From Anseranas semipalmata (Eukaryota > Chordata > Aves > Anseriformes > Anseranatidae), in NCBI GenBank assembly GCA_013399115.1, contig VXAA01006032.1:2446-66445 (forward strand): 64,000 nt of DNA, read 5' to 3'. Position 1 is the first letter of the stretch. The number at the start of each line of letters is the position of its first letter. The position numbers and the translations under genes were made by a program. The notes under the pieces were generated by a model. The model saw only the letters and a list, made by a program, of their open reading frames with translations, was not told where the DNA came from and did not search any database. Below are positions 1 to 12,619 of the stretch, one piece after another.

Positions 1-1212
1 CCCAACAAAGCGTACACCAGTCCAAGCCATGTGCAGCCAGTTTCTCCAGGAGAATGCTGTGGGAAAAAAGTGTCAGAAGCTTTACTGAAGTCAAGGTAGA
101 CAACATCCACAGCCTTTCCCTCACCCACTAAGCAGGTCACCTTATCATACAAGGAGATCAGGTTTGCCAAGCAGGACCTGCCTTTCATAAACCCATGCTG
201 ACTGGGCTTGATTGCCTGGTTGCCCTGCAAGTGCTGCATGATGACACTCAAGATAATCTGCTCCATGAGCTTCCCTGGCACCAATGTCAGACTGAGAGGT
301 CTGTAGTTTCCTGGATGCTCCCTCCGGCCCTTCTTGTAGATGGGCATCACGTTTGCTAGCCGCCAGTCAACTGGGACCTCCCCTGATAGCCGGAACTGCT
401 GATAAATGATGGAAAGCAGTTTGGTGAGCACTTCCACCAGCTCCCTCAGTACCCTTGAGTGGATCCCATCTGGCCCCATGGACATGCGTACATCTAAGTG
501 GTTTAGCAGGTCGCTAACCATTTCCTCATGGATTATGAGGGCTTCATCCTGTTCCCTGTCCCTATCTACCAGCTCAGGGGGCTGAGTACCCAGAGAACAA
601 GTGGCCTTTTCCTCATCTCTTGTCACTATGTTTCCCCACATATCCCAATAAAGGATGGAGATTCTCCTTAGTCCTCCTTTTCTTGTTTATGTATTTTCAA
701 AAACATTTTTTATCATCTTTAACAGTAGTAGCCAGACTGACCTACAGCTGGGCTTTGGCCCTTCTTATTTTGTCCTTGCACAGACTCACAACGTCTTTGT
801 AGTCCACCTGAATGGCCTGCTCCCTCTTCCAAAGGTCATAAACCCTGTTTTTCCTCCTGAGCTCTAGCCACATCTCTCTGTTCAGCCAGGCCAGTCTTCT
901 TGCCCTCCAACTCATCTTTGGGCACATGGGGACGGCCTGCTCTTGTGCCTCTAGGACTTCCTTCTTGAGGAGTGTCCAGCATTCCTGGACTCCTCTGCCC
1001 TTCAGGACTGCCTCCCAAGGGACTCTGCCAACCAGTCTCCTAAACAAGCCAAAGTCTGCCCTCTGGAAGCCCAGGGTGGCAGTTCTGCTACCCACCCCGC
1101 CGCCCCTTACTTTCTCAAGAATTGAAAACTCCATCAATTCATGATCACTGTGTCCGAGATGGCCTCCAACCTTCATATTCCCAAGTCCTCCTCTGTTCAC
1201 AAATTCTAGAAA
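1..1212 (-). mobile_element. CR1 LINE fragment (endonuclease end to reverse-transcriptase start)
   Basis: Read on the - strand, the fragment starts near 1212 with the end of the CR1 apurinic-type endonuclease (GHSDHELMEFSI). It goes through the linker (WLNREMWLELRRKNRVYDLWK) and into the reverse transcriptase. Matching motifs include the GNYRPLSLT-like block near 290-320, QHGFMKGRSCLANLISLYDK at about 140-200 and VVYLDFSKASDTF at about 60-110. The element runs off the left edge, so its 3' end is outside. The frame is broken in places (in-frame stops around 600-740), so it is dead. A stretch around 600-730 is poorly matched and may carry an insertion. Confidence 0.88.
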
Positions 1213-3853
1213 GTAGACACACACAATCTGTACTTGCCAAATTAATAAATTTAGATATTTATAAAGAGATTTTAGGGCATTAAAACCAGCATTACCCATA
1301 TATTAGAATTTACTGGCTTTACCCTAGTGGTTCAGTAGGAATTACTGTGCAACCAAAGTCCATTGAAGTGTGGGGGTATTGTTTCATTTCACCTGACTTG
1401 GAATCAGGTTGTTAGGGACAATGATTGTACAGCTGCCATAACTGTTACAGATTTTCCTCAAAAATAGCTTATAAAGAAAAAAGCAGTAAAATGTGAAGAT
1501 TTTCAAAAGGATTTTGCATGTGCATACTTTTACTACCCGGAGTTAATCTTGCTAACTGGGGACTAGTCACAGCAGTAAAATTAACCAAATATAGAAGGAA
1601 TTAGATCTGACAGTTTTAAAGATTGTGTCAAGACTTAAGAGAGCTTCACGTAATTTATTGAGCCAGTTTCTTTCTGAAGAAGAAAATAGCAAAATCAATA
1701 TGCATTTGATTTCAAATGTATTGATTTCAGATTTTCCTTAAAAAATTACTGAAGTAAGATTTTTATGCAATGGTCTCCCTTTATAGGGCTGTTTCTGAGA
1801 ATGTGGAAGTTTTTAGAAGAAATAGAGTGGAAGGAATAGCTCTTCCTACCAATTTTTATACTTATATGTTCAAAAATTTTATGAGAGAAATGTTTTGCCA
1901 ACAAATTATCGCAAAGAGCTTAATTACCTTCCTCTGTAAGTGAACATTAATGAACAAGTTTGTAAGGACCATATTCCACTTAGACTGTACAAGTGAACAC
2001 TAATATGAAGCCAAACAATACCTAATGTCTTAATGAGTCTTGTTTTCCATTTCTGTATTGAAATCTCCTTTAGATGCTGCTGCTGTTGGAAAGGTTAGTG
2101 TTAAAGCAAGATAATGTTTGTAGCATTGACATCCTGTCACTGAATGGCTGTATAATGCATGCTGAAAGGCCCCAGAAATTTAAAGTAAACGGGGTTTATA
2201 CTGTATTCTCAGGCTGAATAATAAAATACTTATTTAATATTCAATAAAGCTGACTGTATGACTTTAAAAATATAAAATTGCTACTAATGTACTTTTGCTG
2301 GAACACTCAATGCATCTGCCTTGGATCTCAATGTAGAACAATTGTTTTATCTTTATGGTCTCATAGTAAACTGGCTTGCATATTTATATGCTGCAAATAT
2401 TTATTTAGTCTCATAGCAAGTTAATGCTGGAACTTTTTCTTCGGGTGTTTAGTTAAATACTTCATAACCTAGGCAGACTTATTGTGAAGCCTATAAGAAA
2501 GCTAAGTGGGGAAGGGTTTTATGACTGAATTCACAAAAATGCCCTTGCTTCTTACCTAAGACCTTACATGCCAGCTAGCCAAGACAACAACTACCATGGT
2601 TGTTAACATGGTATTAATATCAAATCAATATAATTTTTTTTTTCAGATATTCCTGCCAAGACAATGAAAAAAATTGGCTAACATGTTGGTGTTCAGTTTC
2701 AACTCATCTATTTTACATAGTGGAATTTCTTGATATTGAAAGGGGGATATTATTGTCTTCTGCTGGCTATAATATGACCTCTGAGTATAGAAGATGTAGA
2801 TTTACCTACATAAAATTGAGCTAAGATTATCCTGGGTAAAATACTGTTCTACAATACAGATGTGGACATCACTTTTGAGTGGTATGGCACAAATCAGAAC
2901 TGTGGAAGTCATGATGGTTTTAAGTATTTACAGTGGCAAAAACACCATATTGGTATCACTCTTTTAGTCAAACTGTACTCTGCCAATTTGTTCGTTTTTC
3001 CTCTTCTCATATATTTAAATAAAATATTAATGTCAAATCTCTTTTGATTTTGTTGTGGAGGACACAAACAGAGATACCAGAGGAGTCTATGTACAGAAGT
3101 CGATTTCTCCCTCTGTTTGAATGCTGAACAATTTTTTGTTGAAGTGAACCAAAAATTAACATTCCTTATCGATAAACACCATTAAGAGAATGAAAAAGTA
3201 TGGGTGATTTTACTACTACCCATTATGTCTAATTTTTGCCATGCCCTGCAAGCTAAGGGTAGCATGTTTCTGATAAGCAGCCAGGCATGTGTAGGTTGCG
3301 GCTGGGGCTTCTGTATCTTAAGAGGCTTCTCAGATGGCTCAATCTGAAAGAAAAATTTCTGTGTTTTTCCCATGTGTTGTGCTGTTTTCCAGCTTACATA
3401 TTATGGATATCTGGGGTAATGTAAGCAGTGGTGTTCTTCCACATATTATTTGATACAGAGAATGGGAGTGTGCTTTGCTTCTAGGCTCGATGTAATTCTC
3501 TTTGGGCTACCAAAATGGTAGGCTTTATGGAGTTGCTTCATGATTCTGCTGCTAATATTTGGCTAACATATCTCTCCTTAGTCAGATTTTCCTTGGAAAG
3601 AAATAATTACTTTCTCTGCATTATTCTACATCCAGCACTGGCTGGGGAAAAGAAAGAAAACCGTTAATGTTGTATGGAACAGTAGGGGAACCCTGGTTGA
3701 CATGACAAGTGATAACTCTGTGCTTATGGGAAGATTTTAAGACCTTTCTAAATTTTAATGAATGGCTGTTACTTGCATTGCTAGCTGGAATAAAAGAGTA
3801 AAAAACTGTGGAAAACTTGAGGCAGTGGGAGCTGAAAGAGCCCAGCTGGCTAT
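1213..3853. other. Non-coding stretch, probably ANO2 intron
   Basis: AT-rich unique-looking sequence with only short chance open frames. I see no exon with splice signals, no RNA gene and no recognisable repeat. Confidence 0.5.
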
Positions 3854-3858
3854 GATGC
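3854..3858. repeat. Target-site duplication, left copy (GATGC)
   Basis: Five bases directly before the TG end of the LTR. They are identical to the five bases directly after its CA end. Confidence 0.85.
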
Positions 3859-4932
3859 TGTGGTGGTTTTACCCTGCTGGGCAGCTGAACTCCACCACAA
3901 CTGCTCTCTCACTCCCCCTCCTCAAAGGAAAAGGGGCAGAAAATACTCTGGAAGGGGCTCAAGGGCTGAGATAAGGAAAGGGAGATCACTCACCAATTAT
4001 CGTCAAGGGCAAAACAGACTCACCATAATTATATTTAATATAATCCGCCTATCACTAACGGACTAGAGCAGTGAGAAACTACAAGCAAACTAGAAACACC
4101 TTCCCCCACCCACCCTCTTCTACCTCCTCCCCCGAGTGGCGCAGAAGAATGGGGAATGGGGGTTGTGGTCACTCCATAATGCTTCATCTCCACTGCTCCT
4201 TCATGGTCACTCTATGCCCCTGCTCCAGCGTGGGGTCCCTCCCATGGGATACCATCCTTCCCAAACTGATCCTGCGCGGGCTTCCCACAGGCTGCAGTTC
4301 TTCAAGAACTGCTCCAATATGGGTCCGTACCACGGGGTCCATCCCTCAGGACCAAACTGCTCCAACATGGCTCCCCCACAGGTGGCAGCTCCCGCCAGAT
4401 CACCTGCTCCTGCGTGGGCTCCTCTCCATGGGCTGCAGCTCCAGCCTGGAGCCTGCTCCTGCAGGGGCTCTCCATGGGCTGCAGCCTCCTTCAGGCCACA
4501 TCCACCTGCTCTACCATGGGCTCCTCCACTAGCAGCAACGTGGAGATGGGCTCCGCCGTGGTATACTGTGGGCTGCAGGGGGACGGCCTGCTCCACCATG
4601 GGACTCTCCACAGGCCGCAGGGAAAATTCTGCTAGGGCACCTGAAGCACCTCTTCCCCCTCCTTCTTCACTGACCTTGGTCTATGCAGGGCTGTTTCTCA
4701 CTCCTCTCTCCCAGCTGCTGTGGCATAGCAGTGTTTCTCTGTTTCTTAAATCTGCTCTCCCAGAGGTGCAACCAACGTCGTTCATTGGCTTGGCTCTGGC
4801 CAGAGGCGGGTCCATTTTGAGGCCGACTGGAACTGGCTCTTATCTGACATGGCGCAGCTTCTGGACTCTTCTCACAGAGGCCACCCCTGCGGCCCCCCTG
4901 CTTCCAAACCCATGCCACGTAAACCTCAGACA
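3859..4932 (-). mobile_element. Solo LTR of an avian endogenous retrovirus (ERVL-like) with perfect 5-bp target duplication
   Basis: The 1074-bp unit begins TGTGGTGG and ends CAGACA on the + strand, so it has TG...CA termini. It is flanked by identical GATGC at 3854-3858 and 4933-4937. No internal retroviral genes lie beside it, so it is a solo LTR left by recombination. I place the transcriptional sense on the - strand because the Pu/Py order and the remains of a poly(A)-signal region (AT-rich block about 4020-4050) match the orientation of a widespread avian LTR family. The middle (about 4190-4620) is GC-rich and built of imperfect modules of 30-40 bp containing CCATGGGCTGCAG. It carries open frames on both strands, the longest at 4136-4954 (272 aa, + strand); these are composition artefacts of the LTR, not genes. 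Five-bp duplications fit ERVL-type elements. Confidence 0.85.
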
Positions 4933-4937
4933 GATGC
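4933..4937. repeat. Target-site duplication, right copy (GATGC)
   Basis: Five bases directly after the CA end of the LTR, matching the left copy exactly. Confidence 0.85.
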
Positions 4938-7900
4938 TACTGATAAGACAGTGATCTGTAGGTTATGGTACAGTGCTGTTTGAATACATGGAGCTACATA
5001 GGCATTCCCACATTTCCATGACCACCGAACACAGGAATTTCAATGGACATTATCAATGGGAGAGCCCACTTAAGCCTTGCATGGTAAATTTGTACCTGTT
5101 AATATGTTTCTGTCTGTTTGGAGAGATGTCTGAAAACAACTTTCTGGATTTGTGTATGATTTTAAGTGTAGGGATTTGGGGAGGCTATAGTGATGGGAAT
5201 CATAAAACTTACAACTGGAGATGTACATAATAATTGTAGCAGGGGCAAGAATAAGATGAATTTGGCTTATAGCTAGGGGTGATGATAGAAAGATTGAAAG
5301 ACAAGGTAGAAATGAGCCCCAAAATGACAAATATGTAGTCAGGTGCAACTTCCAAGATGTTTTCAGAAAAAACAGTGTACTTTTGTGCAGCTCTAATTTA
5401 CTTGTGTTATTGTGAGTTTAACAGCAAAGAAATGGAGATGAAAAAAAGAGGAATTCCACTCATGACTTAATCTGCCTTTTACTTTCCATGATGAAGGAAG
5501 ATTTCTTTTAATACTGAGTGAATACCTCTTTTTTAATCTCCTTGTGGTCCATGGGTGATTTCAATGTAAGCTAAGACTCAGGTGACAAATATCCAAATAT
5601 CCAAGGCTGTTGTGCATCCTGTCATGCCTGGTAGCTGGAGTAAACTTGCTGGTTTTAGATGGAATATAGATTTAAATATAAATATGAGAGGCAGAGCTCA
5701 TATCTAGGAAAAATGTAATCTGTTTATTACAGTGAAAGTCATAATAAATTGTCTAGTGTCAAATTGCACTAGGCAATCATTTTAATACCACAAGACTTTC
5801 ATGCAAAATCTAATATATCATAGAAATGGCTACTAATAAGCTCACAGCTGTATATTCATTAGCAGGAAGAAAAAGATGAAAATGGCAGTTATTTGTACAA
5901 CCTTGCACATCTTGTGAATAGGAATAGTATTTATTCACATTAAGTTCTGCAAGTGGCAGGTACAGAACTACATGGAGACCTGCCGTTGGTCTGCTATTTC
6001 AGCTTTTCTTGGTGTTGGAAATACATGTGAAATAATTAGCTGATCATAAGTGATCATAAGCCTACAGTGTTAGTGTTAGATACCCTCTCTTTCACTATTA
6101 GAAAATACAAGCAAAATCACTTACTGTGCTACAGTATGAATATCATCACTGGAGAAACTGAGTATAAAAACATTCCCCCATAATTGAAATGCTTCTGTAC
6201 TCTGCATCAAAAGCGTGATATTACAGAAGTGTTGCTATCATGTATAGACAGCCTTGGGACACCTTGGGAAATATATACTTGTGTGTATGTGCTAATGTGT
6301 GGACATGTTTGTGCAATGTGCGCTTTTAGGAGGTTATGCACTTTTAATTCTGACCCTTTGTGTACTGTGCAAGATGTTATGATATGTAATACCCAGATTA
6401 GTGTGTATAATCTAATAGTTACCTTATATTATTTAATGTGAAAAATTACTGCCGTCATTATGGCTGAAAACACTTAGAAGTCTGAGATGGGTGTTGGTTT
6501 TTACAGTGTAGCAGTAAATTCACAGAGGTGAGAGGTGGCTTAAAATAATGAAATGAAACACATTGCTTTGTCTGGACATTACAGCTGAATCGTTTTCTTA
6601 GATAGCATGCATTGTTCTCTGCTTAAATTGGAAAAAGAAATCTTAGACTCACTCTCAAGGTCTGGCTAAAGTTATCATAAGAAAGAAAACTCAGAGGTTA
6701 GGACTGACAGCATCCTTAACTCACATTGCTATGAACATCTTTTCAGGCAAATTGTGAGTATGCAACACTTGTATCTAACCCGTACTTGAAATATCAAAAT
6801 GCCGCTCATAAAAAAATGTATACAAATGTACACAAAATACCATCATCTAGTAAGGTGGCTGGACACATGATTAATGGGGTTCAAAGTAGAATCAGGCTAC
6901 AAGCTGGACTCTTTCTGGTCCTTGCCTGGAGGAGGAGACAATTCTTGCCTATGAATTCACATCTGGCAGGAGATCATCTTTTTGAAAGACTCATTTGCTT
7001 ACTTCAGGTTAAGATCCTCCCTGCTGTTGTAGCAGGCCTACGTTTGCTGGTCTGGATCTAGATGCAACCTCCAGATCCTTGCTTCCAGCAAATTGAGTTT
7101 GTATTTTACACATAGTTAGGCACATATTTATGCTTCTGCTTAAGTGTTTTGTACACACTATCAGCCTCATTCTGCTTGTTCAAAACATGATCAATCCACT
7201 GCAGAGTTCTCCACTGAACGCAAACTCCAGTAGCAATGAAGGTTAGAACTATGTGAGGAATATATTGCCTTTACTGAAATTGCAGGTTCCTGTCATCATA
7301 GATAATATATATGCATACAAACTGTAATTATTCCAATAATTACAGCCTGTTCCTGACTGATAGAACCACCATTTCTGAACAAGACCTTGATCTCTGTTAA
7401 AGTAGTATAAATCTTGAGTAATTCACAAGGCTTAACTGAAAGTCCTTCTAATTCACGTGTGCGACTAAAATCAAAATCTGACCCACTGCATATGTTGCAG
7501 TATAAAAAAAGAAAGCAAACCAAACAACATTGTCATGAATATTGAAGGTTTCTTTCACATACGAACATTACACTTTATGTCTTACATTCTGTAGTTTTCA
7601 TGTTCTGGGGGAAGGGTTTTCATTATAAAAAGTCAAAAGCAAATGAAAAAAACATGAATTCTTATTTTCCAGACTTTTTTTTATACATATGAGAATGAAC
7701 ACTTTTAGATTTTGATCTCTTGTTTGTATAATATTTTAATAGCTTGAATAAAACATTTCTTTGATTTCTTAATTAAACTGATACTGTCCATATTAGCTCT
7801 CTCACTGATAAAAATCCAGTTGAGTTAGAGTTAGCAATCCAAAGCTTCACAGAAGATGTTCTGGATTCACACGCTATGTTTTAGTGATAGATATTATATT

Positions 7901-10900
7901 TGGGTCTCATTAGATGACATTTGCCAAATATAGATTTGTCAGTAATTCTCTACTAAATAGGGACAAGATTGTCACACATAGTCCTGGAAAGTTAGAAAAT
8001 GATATCACTTAAGTAATTTTTTTTCTTAATGCATTAAATTAAGACAGAGGAAGAGACATATGAGATTGAAGTAACTTATAACTAGACTTCTTTTGTGTTA
8101 TTTAGGCAGAGGAATACCAGATTGCTAAACATTCCCTAAATCAGTTTTCTGAATTGTATTCACTCAGAGAGATAACTCTGCTGTGCAGAGGATTTGGTCA
8201 TTCCTCCATATATGGAACTCCAGGAGTCATATGGGAAGTTCTGACAGAGGGGGTGGGCTCAGAAACTAGTTTATTTTTAGTACTTTTTTTCAGCAATCTA
8301 CTGTGCTTCATTTTGTGTGTCAAATATGCTTTTCTGGTGTTCTTACAATATAAGTAAATAAGTTTGGTTACTTGTACCAAGAATAGTGTAGTTAGCCAGT
8401 AGACCACAGTCCTCAGACTGGTAGCCCCTTGTGTCTTTTTTGTACCAGGATCTGTTTTTAAATGTGTCCTCTTTCTTTTATTCAGTCACATTAAAGGAAG
8501 TCAAGGAGTATGTATATAATTTGAGAGATATTAGCATATGTCTGCATTTCTGCAGGATAATGATACAATCTCAATCAATTAATTCACACAATACAGTAAA
8601 GTGTGATCAAAGACAATGATAGCTTTTTTATTTTCACTGACAGTAACTCCATATCTCATGAAATCATGCCATTCCCCTCATTGTAAGAGAAGACAAACTG
8701 TTTTACATGAAGCAGATCCTGCAGATCTTATACATATAAAAAGTCTTGATTGATTTATATTGCAAGTGTTTTTGTGGCTACAGCATTAGATCAGATACCT
8801 AGATCTCCAGAGGGCAGCTGGAACTCCTGAATAAGTTATGTTTTGATTTGATCCTGCTGTTGTTGCAAAGAGTGATTCTGTTGGGGAGTGTTCCATGCGC
8901 TGTGCCTCCTCATTTGGGAGGAAAATTATCATTGGCTCCTCTGTATTATACAAAAGGACAGAGTCTCAAAAAAGTTTTCATAGCAAGCATCACATCTGAA
9001 CTGTGACACTGAGAGAGATTTCTGGTACCATTAAGCTGCTCCTTGCAGTCACTGTTACACTGAGAGATTTCTATCTTAGGTAACTTATTTTGATGTTCCA
9101 TCCCTGTTATAAAAGAGGTGCTTTTCCTGCCTCTTTCCACATAGTATTGTTCTTAAGGGAAAATCACTATTTTCTTCTTTTCATTTATAACCAATAGAAT
9201 GGAATGTCAAGAGTCAGAAACAGGTTTTGCTGTTAGAGGTGTTTAGAGATATACCCATCTTGTCAGCATAAGAATATATATACATGTGCTCTAAAGAGGA
9301 ATATAAAGATCTTTATTTTTAATTATTTTTTCCAAGCAGAATAAAATAGTTTTGAAAAACAAACAAAACCAAAACAACAACAACAACAAAAAGAAAACAA
9401 GGGCTATATTACATTCCAGTTATAATTATGTTTTCAGTTTCAGTAATACTTTCAAATACTCAAGTAGAAGCACTGACCAAATCTAACTCTGTAATCAACA
9501 ATGTTCAGCTCAGTTTCAGCACTTGGCCACCCAAGGTTCTGCTTATGATGACTTGGAATAATTGAAATATCCTCCAAGCCCTGAACATTTAAAAATTAAA
9601 TGAACATTATTAAATTGTACAGTTTGGCAAGAAAATGACATACGAAATGCCAAAAGACATTTTCTATTCTCTTTTCTTACATATTTACAAAGAACATGTA
9701 AACCAATTGTAGATGCTTTACTCCAAGCAGTTGGCTGTTGCCGTAACAAAGATAACAAGGATTTTGACAGCAGCCTTTGGCAAAATGGAAAACAAGATAG
9801 GGAAAACAGAACACTGCATGGCCCAGATTTTTTTTTTCATCAAGAAAGGAATGTTAGAGAATAATTTAAATTTCTGGTGTGCTATTTATATTTATTAAAG
9901 TAGTAAGAGTGAAGATATTCAGAACAAATTGATGTGTATTTATAACTACAGTGTTGCCTTTAGGCCCATGTGTGGAAAAGTGACAGAAGCCTTTTCCCAT
10001 TGTCCATAACTCAGGGGAGCATGTGATAATCTGAGTACTGAACTGGAGATCAAAGGACCTAGAGTTCCAGCAATCTGTGAGCTAATTTCTGTTTTGCCTA
10101 AGCATGTGAATGCAGGGAAAAAGACAGAAACTAGAATGAAACTTTCCCTGGTCTTCAACTCTGATTTTAGGGGATTTGTATTTGTCTGTATTTCTGAAAC
10201 ACAAGGGGCTTCAGTGTCAGTTTCGATGCAGTTCATCTCTTTGAGGACCATCTCATTAGGTCAAGCTCAGTAGTTGGTAAAATAGCCTTTTAATAATATT
10301 ATCTGAAACATATACACAAAAATCAAATGTCAACATAGAGCCCAGTAACACCAATACAACAGTGAAATACACATTGATAGTTTTCCATTCAAGACTTGAG
10401 GTTAGGAAGGATGTAATCCAGTGACCTGGCTCCTTTCCCATTACTTATCTATCTTTAACTGTTGTAGCCTATGTGCAAGCCTTGAATGAAGAGAGCAGTG
10501 TAGTGGATATTCCAGTGCTGTCACCGGTAGCATTCATAAGACCTACACTGTTAAAGCCACTGCAGTGAAGTGAGCTGCTGGGTCAGCAGCAGCACAGGAC
10601 CCAAAGAATATTCTAATCTCTTGTCCATGAAGGACGAACTTCTTTAAAATCCTCCAAAAAGTTTCCAGGCGTATGAACTCTTGAAGTTTTATTACGTACC
10701 TCTGAATATCTAATACTTTTCAAAAACCTTGTCTCCTGAAGATATGTGAATAGCTAAGAAGCATCATGTTATTTTGTTAAATTGTTACTTTCTAGATATC
10801 CTGATGTGGTAGAAAATACCAAAAAAGTGAAGACTCAAAACCCAGAAAGAAAGTAAAACAAAAATCAATAAAACCAAAATTTTATATTGTTTTGGAAAAT

Positions 10901-11330
10901 TGACTTAAAATTTTTGAAAATTTGCATTTTCTAATACTACATTTCTGTATCAGTTGCTGGTCTTTCTTGCTGCCCTCATTTCAGATTCTTCTAAATCCAT
11001 GCTTAACTGACTCAGAAAACTGCTGCCTGTAGCTGGTAAGAGCTGTGAAGAACCATCTCAAAGGTGGCTGTCTGGCATTTGCTTAGTAATACTTAAGTAT
11101 AATGACCTTATCATGGTCATTTCTTTAGAAGGCCACACCTCTATCAGTTTCTTGCCTCTTCCCCAGTATATAATGATGCTGTGGACACTGCTCCTATGCT
11201 TAAGCACTCTGCATGTTTCTTTGTCTACTGAAAATACTTCTGCAGACCTGTTAAACAGCTCAGTTCTCTGACTTGTGCCTTAATACTCGGCTTTCACATA
11301 GCTCTATACGAAAGAAGCAAAAACAAATCT
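4938..11330. other. Non-coding stretch, probably ANO2 intron
   Basis: Mostly AT-rich sequence without a recognisable gene. Open frames up to about 100 aa (for example 9946-10251 on the - strand) have no familiar motif or splice context. A small direct repeat of TGATCATAAG occurs near 6041-6060, and a CAA-type microsatellite lies near 9360-9400. Confidence 0.5.
9357..9400. repeat. (CAA)n microsatellite in an A-rich tract
   Basis: The core ACAACAACAACAACAA lies in an A/C-only stretch. Confidence 0.8.
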
Positions 11331-11335
11331 AGTAC
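11331..11335. repeat. Target-site duplication, left copy (AGTAC)
   Basis: Directly abuts the TGTTGCC end of the LTR and equals the five bases after the other end. Confidence 0.83.
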
Positions 11336-11433
11336 TGTTGCCTCCACCTGCGACAATGACCTCACGTCCAGGCTAGGATCCCATCCCAGGGGAGAAAGCT
11401 TCCCTACACGAATGTCGTGGCAGAAGTCTCCAA

Positions 11434-11439
11434 TTTATT
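11434..11439 (-). terminator. LTR poly(A) signal AATAAA
   Basis: TTTATT on the + strand. It is in the right place and sense for the LTR, between the TATA box and the U5-like end. Confidence 0.6.
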
Positions 11440-11454
11440 GCTGCGCCACAGTGC

Positions 11455-11462
11455 TTTATATA
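11455..11462 (-). promoter_or_regulatory. LTR TATA box
   Basis: On the - strand this reads TATATAAA. It lies about 60 and 140 bp downstream of two CCAAT motifs, as in a retroviral U3 promoter. The poly(A) signal follows only about 16 bp later, so AATAAA would lie at or upstream of the transcription start, as in avian alpharetrovirus LTRs with a very short R region. Confidence 0.6.
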
Positions 11463-11687
11463 CCCATACACCTGATGCGCACTTGCCACGTGATGCCCAC
11501 CCCCAGGTTTGCCATCCTGATTGGCACCCACCCTCCTAGTCCTTCTGTCTGCACGAGGCTTATCGTCAGCGTCCACGAGGCAGGTTCGCTGTCCTGATTG
11601 GCTGTTGTTTCTGCTGAGTTAGACTTGGCCGTTATCCTGTTTTCAACCGCTACATCCTGTTCGGAGTCTTTCTCAACTTGTACTGTT

Positions 11688-11713
11688 CCTTCAGTTGACC
11701 CCTTCAGTTGACC
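11688..11713. repeat. 13-bp tandem duplication inside the LTR
   Basis: CCTTCAGTTGACC occurs twice without a gap, near the 5' edge of U3. It could be a duplicated enhancer-binding site; no function is shown. Confidence 0.8.
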
Positions 11714-11718
11714 CCACA

Positions 11719-11723
11719 AGTAC
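11719..11723. repeat. Target-site duplication, right copy (AGTAC)
   Basis: Directly follows the ACA end of the LTR and equals the left copy. Confidence 0.83.
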
Positions 11724-12619
11724 AATTGAGAAGTGCAATGATTAGGCAGTTTGATCAGCAACTAGCTGATACTTTGAAAAGAGTCTTATTATTACAATTT
11801 ATGTTTTGCTGACTATACCTTTCCTCTGTCAAGCATTAGGCATAGGATACATTTCTTTATTAATGCAAGTATTATCAAAGTATTAAGTGTGGACTAAAAA
11901 TTTGCTTCAGACAAGATATGACAGTCCTTTTTCCAAAAGGTCATGAAATGTATCAATTACTACAGCAGAGGTTCTTCAGAGGGCTAACTGTTGCTTTAGG
12001 CTACAGATTCTGCTAACTCTGAAAACATAAAAAAGTTAAGTAGATGCTTTCGGATAAATATTATTATTATATGGCTATCTGTCTATATAGTGGCCAAATG
12101 GTGAACAGGAACTAGGCAAAATGTAAATCTTCTTGTATGCAGGGAATCCACTAGGAATCCAAATCCCACAGACTGTTGCAGAACAGGATCTGACACCAAG
12201 TATGCCGGAGAATGAAAGCATCAGCCAAATGAATTGCTGTGTCTTTCTGCTTTTCTGGACTGTCATGCACGAGAAGAAACATGGTTGAGACACAATGGAG
12301 TATTCTGCATATCTGCTTATGGAATAGCATGATGTGTCCCTGCAGGTGTTGAATTTGCTCCAAGCTGTTCCTTTTGAGTTGTATCAGTGATTGCCACTGA
12401 ACATAATTTTCTCTTGAGTGACCTCGTGAATGTTCAGGACTTTCTGTGTCCAATTAGAATTGAACTCAATTGCATTAACAGTTGAATTATTAAATAGTGC
12501 ATGTTAAATGCACCAGGTACCAACTTAAAACAACTGAAGTTAAATAGAGAAGTTCCATTTCTCTCAAAATAGTGTTATGACTCAGAATTCAAATGTAATG
12601 GCTTGATTCCTCTACTGAG
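11724..12619. other. Non-coding stretch, probably ANO2 intron
   Basis: No gene, RNA or recognised repeat seen. Two overlapping open frames of 72 and 100 codons on the - strand (12075-12453) have no family likeness. Confidence 0.45.

Larger units (their letters stand above)
11336..11718 (-). mobile_element. Compact solo LTR with 5-bp target duplication and intact promoter/poly(A) motifs
   Basis: The 383-bp unit begins TGTTGCC and ends CCCACA on the + strand, and is bordered by identical AGTAC at 11331-11335 and 11719-11723. Read on the - strand it has, in order, a 13-bp tandem duplication near its 5' end (11688-11713), two CCAAT boxes (reverse of ATTGGC at 11597-11602 and 11520-11525), a TATA box (TATATAAA, 11455-11462) and a poly(A) signal AATAAA (11434-11439). 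It then runs about 100 bp to the end GGCAACA. This is a complete LTR layout with no internal genes attached, hence a solo LTR. The 5-bp duplication and length do not settle the retroviral class. It shows no sequence likeness to the longer LTRs in this window. Confidence 0.85.

Noticed and set aside
4136..4954. 272-codon open frame on + as a possible gene
   Set aside because: It lies almost entirely within the solo LTR, its residues follow the GC-rich repeat modules, and there is an open frame on the other strand as well.
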